This document shows, one piece after another, positions 57,228 to 64,000 of a DNA stretch of 64,000 nt. The stretch comes from Halarchaeum grantii. Its GTDB lineage: Archaea; Halobacteriota; Halobacteria; Halobacteriales; Halobacteriaceae. The notes beneath the pieces were generated by a model. That model was not told the DNA's origin and searched no databases. It saw nothing but the letters and a program-made list of their open reading frames with translations. Every line of letters begins with the position of its first letter. The stretch's first letter is position 1. Made by a program: the position numbers and the translations under genes. The DNA is taken from positions 654,015 through 718,014 of the forward strand of contig NZ_BMPF01000002.1 in NCBI RefSeq assembly GCF_014647455.2, given 5' to 3'.

Positions 57228-58402
57228 TCGCGAAGTTCGGCGGGACGAGCCTCGGCTCCGGCGACCGGATCGACCGGGCCGCCGACTCCGTCGCGAACGC
57301 CGTTCGAGAGGGCCACCAGATCGCCGTCGTCGCCTCCGCGATGGGGTCGACGACCGACGACCTCCTCGAGGACATCACCTTCGACGCCGAGGAGGGCGAC
57401 CGTGCCGAAATCGTCTCCATGGGCGAGCGGACGTCCGTCCGGATGCTGAAGGCCGCGCTCACCGCCCGCGACATCGACGCGGTCTTCCTCGAACCCGGCC
57501 ACCCCGACTGGCCGGTCGTCACGAACGCACGCGGCGAAGTCGACGTCGAGGAGACCCAGCGGCGCGCACGGAAACTCGCCGAGCGGATGGACGGCGTCGT
57601 CCCCGTCATCACCGGCTTCCTCGCCGAGGACCACGACGGGAACGTCACGACCCTCGGACGCGGTGGGAGCGACACCACCGCCGTCATGCTCGGGTGTTAC
57701 ATGGACGCGGACGAAGTCGTCATCGTCACCGACGTCGAGGGCATTATGACGGGCGACCCCCACGTCGTCGAAGGGGCCAGAAACGTCGGCGAGATAACCG
57801 TCGACGAACTGCGCAACCTCTCCTTCCGCGGCGCCGAAGTCGTCGCGCCCTCCGCGCTCACCTACAAGGACGCCGACCTCGACGTCCGCGTCATCCACTA
57901 CCAGCACAGCAACCTCCTCACCGGCGGCACCTCCATCGAGGGCGAGTTCGAGAACATCATCGACATGCGGGACACGCCGCTCGCCTGCCTCACCGTCGCC
58001 GGGCGCGCCATCCGGAACAGCCACGGCATCCTCGCGCGGCTCTCGCAGGCGCTCGGCGACGCCGACATCAACATCGACGGCGTCGCCTCCGGGATGGACT
58101 CCATCACCTTCTACGTCGACGCCGACGTCGCCGAGCGCGCGGAGAACATCCTCCACCGCGAAGTCGTCTCCGAGGACACGCTCTCCAGCGTGACCGTCAC
58201 CGACGACGTCGCCGTCATCCGCGTGCTCGGCGGGGACTTCCCCTCCCAGCCCGGCGTCGTCCGCGACATCGTCAACCCCATCTCCGACGCCGGCATCTCC
58301 CTCCACGACGTCATCACCTCCGCGACGAGCGTCGCCGTCTTCGTCCCGTGGGACGACCGCGAACGCGCGCTCGACGCCGTGCAGTCGAACTTCGAGGGCT
58401 GA
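57218..58402 (+). CDS. lysC: Aspartate kinase
   Basis: 394 residues. Catalytic domain begins MRVVAKFGGTSLGSGDRI (KFGGTS motif), with GRGGSDTTAVMLG and ITDV-type nucleotide contacts; two C-terminal ACT domains (from about 255) bind effector amino acids. Phosphorylates aspartate for the lysine, threonine and methionine routes, including the metXY step in this window. ATG 57218 (38 bases after the leader ATG) has only a weak GGGGTG Shine-Dalgarno. Confidence 0.95.
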   Translation: MRVVAKFGGTSLGSGDRIDRAADSVANAVREGHQIAVVASAMGSTTDDLLEDITFDAEEGDRAEIVSMGERTSVRMLKAALTARDIDAVFLEPGHPDWPVVTNARGEVDVEETQRRARKLAERMDGVVPVITGFLAEDHDGNVTTLGRGGSDTTAVMLGCYMDADEVVIVTDVEGIMTGDPHVVEGARNVGEITVDELRNLSFRGAEVVAPSALTYKDADLDVRVIHYQHSNLLTGGTSIEGEFENIIDMRDTPLACLTVAGRAIRNSHGILARLSQALGDADINIDGVASGMDSITFYVDADVAERAENILHREVVSEDTLSSVTVTDDVAVIRVLGGDFPSQPGVVRDIVNPISDAGISLHDVITSATSVAVFVPWDDRERALDAVQSNFEG

Positions 58403-58533
58403 CGCCCGCACCTCGTTCTCACACTCGTCTTCCGGCCGCCGCGCGCGACGGCCCGCGCGTCGCAGTCCCCTCTCGTGCCGAGCGATGCGTCGCTTCGCAA
58501 TAGCTATCCGCCTACCGGACACCACACGAACCA

Positions 58534-60039
58534 ATGGAACTCCCGCAACGCGAACTCGCGGTCCTCGAGGCCGCGAGCGCGGACGAACCGACCACCGTCG
58601 CGGAACTCGCGTCCGCGACCGGTGAGAAGCCCGAGACGGTCACGGGCGCCGCCTTCGAACTCGAGGAGCGGGGCTTCGTCACCGTCTCCGAGGAGACCGT
58701 CGCCGACGCCGAACTCACCGAGGAGGGCGAGCAGTACCTCGCCGACGGCCTCCCCGAACTCCGGCTCTACGAGGCCGCCCGTGAAGCGGGCGCCGACGAC
58801 GACCCCGTGGGGATGGGCGAGGTGCTCGGCTCGGCCGGCCTCGAGGGCCCCGAGGTCGACATCGCGCTCTCGAACTACGCGCGGAAGGGCTACGGCAGTA
58901 TCGACTCCGGCGACCTCGTCGCGAACCCGGACGCCGACCCCGAGGCCGACGAGGAAGCCGCCGCGCTCGCGGCCGTCGCGAACGGCGAACCCATCGACGC
59001 CGACGTCCGGGAGGCGCTGGAGCGCCGCGACCTCGTCGTCGTCCACGAGCGGACCGTCCGCTCCGTCACGCTCACCGACGACGGCGTCGACGCGCTCATG
59101 GCCGGCGTCACCGCCACCGAAGCGGTCGGCCAACTCACCCCCGAGATGCTCGCCTCCGGCGAGTGGGCTGACGTCGAGTTCGCCGACTACAACGTCGAGG
59201 CCGACGCCGAAACCCCCAGCAGCGGGAAGACCCACGTCCTGCGCGCCACCGCCGAGCGCGTGAAGGACGTCCTCGTGGGGATGGGCTTCGAGGAGATGGA
59301 GGGCCCGCACGCCGACTCCGAGTTCTGGATCAACGACGCGCTCTTCATGCCTCAGGACCATCCCGCGCGCACCCACTGGGATCAGTTCGCCCTCTCCGAG
59401 CCCAGCGAGGTCGACGACCTCCCCGAGGACCTCCTCGAGCGCGTCGAGAGCGCGCACCGCGAGGGCGTCGGACAGGACGGCGACGGCTACCACTCGCCGT
59501 GGACCGAGGAGATGGCGCGCGGCGTCGACCTCCGCGGGCACACCACGTCGCTCTCCATGCGCTACCTCTCCGGGGAGGCCGTCGGCGACCTCGAACCGCC
59601 ACAGCGCTACTTCAGCGTCGAGAAGGTGTACAGGAACGACACCCTCGACGCCACGCACCTGCTCGAGTTCTTCCAGATCGAGGGCTGGGTGATGGCCGAG
59701 GACCTCAGCGTTCGCGACCTCATGGGGACGTTCACCGAGTTCTACAGCCAGTTCGGCATCGAGGACATCCGCTTCAAGCCCCACTACAACCCCTACACCG
59801 AACCGAGCTTCGAGCTGTTCGGCACGCATCCGCGCACGGGGGAGGTCATCGAAATCGGGAACTCCGGGCTCTTCCGCCCCGAAGTCCTCGAACCGCTCGG
59901 CGTCGACTGCGACGTCATGGCGTGGGGGCTCGCCCTCGAGCGCCTCCTCATGCTCACGCACGGCTTCGAGGACATCCGCGACGTCCACGGGACGCTCGCC
60001 GACATCGACTTCCTGCGGGACACGGAGGTGGTCTACTGA
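58534..60039 (+). CDS. pheS: Phenylalanyl-tRNA synthetase alpha subunit
   Basis: 501 residues. N-terminal winged-helix-like regions typical of archaeal PheS (residues 1-220), then the class II catalytic core: motif 2-type region EKVYRNDTLDATHLLEFFQIE and motif 3 VMAWGLALERLLML. Charges tRNA-Phe with PheT. Stop overlaps the pheT start by one base (TGATG). Confidence 0.95.
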   Translation: MELPQRELAVLEAASADEPTTVAELASATGEKPETVTGAAFELEERGFVTVSEETVADAELTEEGEQYLADGLPELRLYEAAREAGADDDPVGMGEVLGSAGLEGPEVDIALSNYARKGYGSIDSGDLVANPDADPEADEEAAALAAVANGEPIDADVREALERRDLVVVHERTVRSVTLTDDGVDALMAGVTATEAVGQLTPEMLASGEWADVEFADYNVEADAETPSSGKTHVLRATAERVKDVLVGMGFEEMEGPHADSEFWINDALFMPQDHPARTHWDQFALSEPSEVDDLPEDLLERVESAHREGVGQDGDGYHSPWTEEMARGVDLRGHTTSLSMRYLSGEAVGDLEPPQRYFSVEKVYRNDTLDATHLLEFFQIEGWVMAEDLSVRDLMGTFTEFYSQFGIEDIRFKPHYNPYTEPSFELFGTHPRTGEVIEIGNSGLFRPEVLEPLGVDCDVMAWGLALERLLMLTHGFEDIRDVHGTLADIDFLRDTEVVY

Positions 60040-61832
60040 TGCCCGTCGTCGACGTCGACCCCGACGAGCTCCGCCGTCTCACCGGCCACGAGGAGAAGAG
60101 CGACGACGAACTCAAGGACGACCTCTTCGCGCTCGGCCTCGAGTTCGAGGGCGAAACGGAGGACGGGGAGTTCCAACTCGAGTTCGCGCCCGACCGACTC
60201 GACCGCCTCAGCGTCGAGGGCGTCGCGCGCTCCCTGCGCTACCAGTACGGCGACGCGTCCGGTGTGTACGTCCCCGAGACGAACGCCGCCGACTGGACCA
60301 TCGCGGTCGAGGAGTCGGTGCCCGACGAGCGCCCGTACGTCACCGGTGCCGTCGTTCGCGGCGTCGACCTCTCCGGGGGCGCGCTCGAGTCGCTCATCCA
60401 ACTCCAAGAGAAACTCCACGCGACCATGGGCCGCAAGCGCGCGAAGGGCGCCATCGGTATCCACGACCTCGCGATGCTCAAGGGGCGGTCCGCGCGGGGC
60501 GCGGGCGACGGAGCGGCCGAGCCCCGAGACACCGGTGAACCCGCGAACGCGACTCCCGGCACCGACGCCCCCGACGCCACGGCGTCGAACTCGATCACCT
60601 ACCGGGGCGTCGACCCCGACGGCGACACGTTCGTCCCCCTCGACTCCGACGCCGAACTCACGCCCGCCGAGGTGCTCACCGAGCATCCCACCGGCGAACA
60701 GTACGCCGACCTCCTCGACGCCTACGAGCGCTATCCCGCCATCTACGACGACCTCGGCCTGTTCAGCTTCCCGCCGGTCATCAACGGCCGGCGGACCGAA
60801 GTCACCGAGAACTCCCGCGACCTCCTCATCGAGCTGACGGGTACCGACCAGTGGACCATCGACCGGATGTGCAACATCATCTGCTACGCGCTCGACGCGC
60901 GCGGCGGCACCGTCGAGGACGTCACCGTCTCCTACCCCGACACCGACGTCACCAAGCCCGACCTCGAGGTCGAGGAGAAGGTCGTCACCCACGAGCGCAT
61001 CGAGTCCACGCTCGGCGTCGACCTCACCGAGGAAGAGGTGCTCGACCTCTTCGGGCGCGCCGGCCTCGACGCCGAGAGCGAGGTCTGGGGCGAGCAAGGC
61101 ATCGACTACGTCGTCGAAATCCCGCCCTACCGGACGGACGTCCTCCACCCCGTCGACCTCGTGGACGACGTCGGTCGCGCCTACGGCTTCAACGATCTCG
61201 TCCCGCGCTACCCCGACGTCTCCACCGTCGGCGGCCGCACCGAGACGTCCCGACTGGAGCGCGCCGTCCGCGAGACGCTCGTCGGCCTCGGCCACCAGGA
61301 CCTCCTCAACTTCCACCTCACGAACGAAGCGGAGAACTACGAGCGCATGCGCCTCGAACCCGGGAGCGACGCGCTCGGCGGCGGCGAACCCGCGACCATC
61401 GCCGAACCCTACAGCGAGGACTACACCATCGTCCGCACGTGGGCGCTCCCCTCGCTCGTCAGCCTCCTCGAGAACAACACGCACCGGGCCTACCCGCAGG
61501 ACGTCGCCGAAGTCGGCTTCGCCGCCGAACGCGACGACAGCAACACGGGGGTCGCCGAACGCCGCACCGTCGCGGGCGCCGTCGTCCGCCACGACGCCTC
61601 CTACGAGGACGCCAAGGCCCGCCTCCAAGTGCTCGCGCGCGACTTCGACGTCGAACTCGAGACGCCGCCCACAACGCATCCCTCGTTCATCGACGGGCGT
61701 ACTGCCAGCGTCGTTATCGACGGCGAACCCGTGGGCGTCATCGGCGAACTCCACCCCGAGGTGCTCGTCGAACACGACCTCGAAGTGCCGGTCGCGGCCT
61801 TCGAGTTCCGCCTCGACGCGCTCGCGGAGTAG
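60039..61832 (+). CDS. pheT: Phenylalanyl-tRNA synthetase beta subunit
   Basis: 597 residues. B1-B7-type archaeal beta subunit with AKGAIGIHDLAML, a low-complexity insert about 160-190 (GDGAAEPRDTGEPANATPG), the B3/B4 RYPAIYDDLGLFSFPPVING, and the catalytic-like EIPPYRTDVLHPVDLVDDV. Works as an alpha2-beta2 tetramer with PheS. The Ala/Pro/Thr-rich insert is likely a halophilic surface loop. Confidence 0.93.
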   Translation: MPVVDVDPDELRRLTGHEEKSDDELKDDLFALGLEFEGETEDGEFQLEFAPDRLDRLSVEGVARSLRYQYGDASGVYVPETNAADWTIAVEESVPDERPYVTGAVVRGVDLSGGALESLIQLQEKLHATMGRKRAKGAIGIHDLAMLKGRSARGAGDGAAEPRDTGEPANATPGTDAPDATASNSITYRGVDPDGDTFVPLDSDAELTPAEVLTEHPTGEQYADLLDAYERYPAIYDDLGLFSFPPVINGRRTEVTENSRDLLIELTGTDQWTIDRMCNIICYALDARGGTVEDVTVSYPDTDVTKPDLEVEEKVVTHERIESTLGVDLTEEEVLDLFGRAGLDAESEVWGEQGIDYVVEIPPYRTDVLHPVDLVDDVGRAYGFNDLVPRYPDVSTVGGRTETSRLERAVRETLVGLGHQDLLNFHLTNEAENYERMRLEPGSDALGGGEPATIAEPYSEDYTIVRTWALPSLVSLLENNTHRAYPQDVAEVGFAAERDDSNTGVAERRTVAGAVVRHDASYEDAKARLQVLARDFDVELETPPTTHPSFIDGRTASVVIDGEPVGVIGELHPEVLVEHDLEVPVAAFEFRLDALAE

Positions 61833-61892
61833 CACACGCTCGCGGCTGGCGTTCTTCGCGAGCAGAAGACACCGCGACGACGACTCGCTCTC

Positions 61893-62942
61893 TCAGAGGT
61901 CCGCGCCGACCGCGTCCGCAACCGAGTCGAAGCCGTCGCGCTCCAGAAGTTCGAGAAGGCCGCGATTGATCTCCGTCGCGATGGACGGCCCGCGATAGAC
62001 CATCCCCGTGTAGAGCTGGACGACGCTCGCGCCCGCGCGGATCTTCGCGTAGGCGTCCTCCGCCGTGAAGACGCCGCCCACGCCCACGACCGGGAGGTCC
62101 GTGCGCTCCGCGACGAAGCGGACCGTGTCCGTCGCGCGGTCCCGGAGCGGCGCACCCGAGAGCCCGCCGTCCTCCACGCGGCTCGGGTGCGAGAGGCCGT
62201 CGCGCTCCGTCGTCGTGTTCACCGCGATGACCCCATCGAGACCGATTTCCTCCGCGAGGTCCACGCCCGCCGCGACCCCCTCGCGCGAGAGGTCCGGGGA
62301 GAACTTCACGAGGAGCGGGCTCGCTCCCGCCTCACGGAGCGTCGTCAGGATCTCCGCTAAGGCGTCGCTGTGCTGGAGGTCGCGCAGGCCCGGCGTGTTC
62401 GGGCTGGAGACGTTCACAACGAAGTAGTCGCCCGCGTCCGCGACGCGCTCGTACGTGTACAGGTAGTCGTCCGCCGCCTCATCGAGCGGCGTCGACTTCG
62501 ACTTCCCGATGTTCACGCCCACCGGGACGTCCGGGAGCGTGCTCGCGTCGAGGCGTGCGCCCACCGCGTCCGCGCCGTCGTTGTTGAACCCCATCCGGTT
62601 GATAATCGCCTCGTCCTCCGGCAGGCGGAACATCCGCGGCTTCGGGTTGCCGGGCTGGCGCTCCGCCGTGACGCCGCCGACTTCGAGGTGACCGAAGCCG
62701 AGCGCCGCCAGCCCACGCGGGACGTGCGCGTTCTTGTCGAAACCCGCCGCGACCCCCACCGGATTGGGGAACTCGTTGTCGAACGCCCGCACGCGCAGGC
62801 GCTCGTCGTCCACGCCGTACCAGCGGTCGAGGCCGGCGAGCACCGGCGGGACGGACTGTGCTCCGCGTAGGAGAGAATGAACGGCCGTGTGCGCCGTCTC
62901 CGCCGGTAGCTGGAAGAGAAGCGGCTTGAGCGTCTCGTACAT
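61893..62942 (-). CDS. pyrD: Dihydroorotate dehydrogenase, class 2 (quinone-linked)
   Basis: 349 residues. Class 2 features: N-terminal helices for the membrane (AETAHTAVHSLLRGAQ), GVAAGFDKNAHVPRGLAALG, NRMGFNNDGAD, VNVSSPNTPGLRDLQ with the catalytic Ser, and LSGAPLRDRATDTVRF. Links pyrimidine synthesis to the quinone pool at the membrane. 12 bases downstream of the AbrB-like gene on the same strand, so probably cotranscribed. Confidence 0.93.
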   Translation of the reverse strand: MYETLKPLLFQLPAETAHTAVHSLLRGAQSVPPVLAGLDRWYGVDDERLRVRAFDNEFPNPVGVAAGFDKNAHVPRGLAALGFGHLEVGGVTAERQPGNPKPRMFRLPEDEAIINRMGFNNDGADAVGARLDASTLPDVPVGVNIGKSKSTPLDEAADDYLYTYERVADAGDYFVVNVSSPNTPGLRDLQHSDALAEILTTLREAGASPLLVKFSPDLSREGVAAGVDLAEEIGLDGVIAVNTTTERDGLSHPSRVEDGGLSGAPLRDRATDTVRFVAERTDLPVVGVGGVFTAEDAYAKIRAGASVVQLYTGMVYRGPSIATEINRGLLELLERDGFDSVADAVGADL

Positions 62943-62954
62943 CTGACGGCCCGC

Positions 62955-63152
62955 TCAGAAGTCGTGCTCGACCTCGTCCGGGTCGGCTTTCTGGATGATA
63001 ATCTTGTCCTCGCGGACGCGGACGAACACCTCGTCGCCGATCTCCAACCCGGCGACCGCGAGTTCGTCCTCGTGGAGATTGACGTGAGCGTTGTGGTACT
63101 CCCCGTCCTCCCCTTTCGCACCACTCGGGCTGAGCTTCTTCTTGCGGACCAT
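62955..63152 (-). CDS. AbrB/SpoVT-like small DNA-binding protein
   Basis: 65 residues, MVRKKKLSPSGAKGEDGEYH at the start. The swapped-hairpin pattern of AbrB/SpoVT is recognised in LAVAGLEIGDEVFVRVREDK. A GGGCTTAAG box ~27-35 bases upstream supports expression. May regulate pyrD or, given its position beside the MC1 gene, chromatin-related targets. Function unverified. Confidence 0.72.
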   Translation of the reverse strand: MVRKKKLSPSGAKGEDGEYHNAHVNLHEDELAVAGLEIGDEVFVRVREDKIIIQKADPDEVEHDF

Positions 63153-63316
63153 CGACTGACCTACGTCTACGTTCGACAGAGCAGTTACTTAAGCCCTTCC
63201 GAGTCTGCACCGGCTCGATGCTCCGGTCCTCTCACGCGGCGAATCGCCACACAGACGGCCGATTTCGGCGATATGTTTATGATACGCCCTGTGTATCGTT
63301 CGCACGGAACGAGACC

Positions 63317-63631
63317 ATGGTACGTGAGGACGGCAAGCGGAACTTCGCGCTCCGCGACAGCGACGGTTCGGAGAGTAGCGTTTTCAGTGGGAGCACGCCG
63401 AGACAGGCGGCGCTCAAGGCCGCCCGACGGATCGACGACGTCGGCGAGAGCGAGGCGGCCGCCACCCGCTACGAGATACAGCTCCGAGAGAAAGGTACCG
63501 ACAAACTCCACATCTACGAGGCGTGGGCGTGGCAGTCCGACTCCCCCGACGACAAGCCCGACTGGATGCCCGGGGAAATCACCGAAGCGAACGTCGCCAA
63601 ACAGGGAATCGAGCACCTCGACGAACCCTGA
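63317..63631 (+). CDS. Non-histone chromosomal protein MC1
   Basis: 104 residues. MC1 signature: N-terminal KRNFALRDSDGSESSVFSG, then TPRQAALKAARRIDD and the end LREKGTDKLHIYEAWAWQSD. MC1 bends DNA and compacts archaeal chromatin without histones. A full-length single-domain copy. A TGTTTATGA box (63275-63283) lies ~34 bases upstream. Divergent from the AbrB-like gene. Confidence 0.9.
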   Translation: MVREDGKRNFALRDSDGSESSVFSGSTPRQAALKAARRIDDVGESEAAATRYEIQLREKGTDKLHIYEAWAWQSDSPDDKPDWMPGEITEANVAKQGIEHLDEP

Positions 63632-64000
63632 GCACGGATCGTCGGTCGGCTCTCCACCCGACCAGCCATCCGTCGCGTTAATCCTCCCCCGTCGCGTAGT
63701 GCCGTCTGCGCGGGTACCACCCGACCAGACTGTACGCACACACGCGTAGGATGACCGGTCGGCCTCCGCCCGCGTCGCATTTTCCGTGCTACGACAGAGC
63801 GTCCCGAAGGGGGTGGTGGTTCGACGGCCTTATCCGTTACCCGGGCATTCGAAGAAATGCGAAGGACGTGACGTGGCCCGGTTCACCCGGCGCCACCGAC
63901 GCACTCCCTCCCGAATCTACTCGGGTGACACGCCACCTCGCTTCCGGCGAGGTCGGAACGTCACCCTTAAGGGTATCCCGCGATTCGGAACAAATGCGAG
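63632..64000 (+). promoter_or_regulatory. Tandem rRNA-operon promoter region
   Basis: No gene is seen in these 369 bases. Two repeats of the haloarchaeal rRNA promoter layout occur: CCTTATCC at 63828-63835 with a start-site motif AATGCGAA at 63856-63863, and CCTTAAGG at 63965-63972 with AATGCGAG at 63993-64000. In both, the box and TGCGA lie exactly 30 bases apart. A hairpin ACCTCGC/GCGAGGT (63935-63953) lies between them. The 16S gene should begin within a few hundred bases beyond the window. Confidence 0.85.

Overview
The window is a 64 kb piece of the main chromosome of a haloarchaeon (class Halobacteria). The signs are very high GC, acidic Asp/Glu-rich proteins, leaderless genes with a TATA-like box about 27 bases before the start codon, and marker genes for salactin, OapABC/Orc1, Hel308-Cgi121, Hef, PolD small subunit and MC1. 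The genus cannot be fixed from this sequence. Genes are dense on both strands, with many 4-base ATGA or GTGA overlaps. I see no insertion sequence, CRISPR array or prophage, and one marker of ancient transfer from bacteria (NAD-dependent DNA ligase).

Layout. 0-6.7 kb: a truncated PAS histidine kinase, the methionine genes metX-metY, an HTH-10 regulator and a cytochrome P450. 7-17 kb: LigA, SRP54, transporters (MFS, a two-gene MgtE/SLC41 pair, a gate-domain protein), UPF0200/0201 genes, small zinc-ribbon and membrane proteins, and tRNA-Arg. 17-21 kb: a CdpA-like membrane protein, a phosphoribosyltransferase, the actin homologue salactin and two small partners. 21-34 kb: aminopeptidase, aldolase, CDF transporter, the repair enzymes Hef and Hel308 (with KEOPS Cgi121), malate dehydrogenase and ferredoxin. 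34-49 kb: tRNA-Gln, PurO, two rhodaneses, a thiamine ABC transporter and assorted membrane or unknown genes. 49.5-54 kb: the replication origin, with oapC-oapB-oapA, a 1.16 kb intergenic origin carrying ORB elements, and orc1. 54-64 kb: signal peptidase, PolD small subunit, aspartate kinase, PheST, PyrD, MC1 and, at the right edge, two tandem promoters that should drive an rRNA operon lying just outside the window. From the origin rightward the large genes (orc1, polD1, lysC, pheST, rRNA) run in the direction of the fork.

The most interesting unexplained signals are: (1) a 95-bp two-hairpin element present twice (16699-16793 and 33596-33690), of identical length, with constant connectors but different stem sequences that stay paired; (2) ORB sites that continue past orc1 into the coding ends or linkers of the signal peptidase and PolD genes; (3) palindromes combined with duplicated 3' gene ends behind three genes; (4) very short ORFs at leaderless transcript starts ahead of lysC, a phosphoribosyltransferase and a gene of unknown function; (5) a promoter motif shared by the HTH-10 regulator and the adjacent P450. 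All function calls come from reading the sequence; no database search was run.
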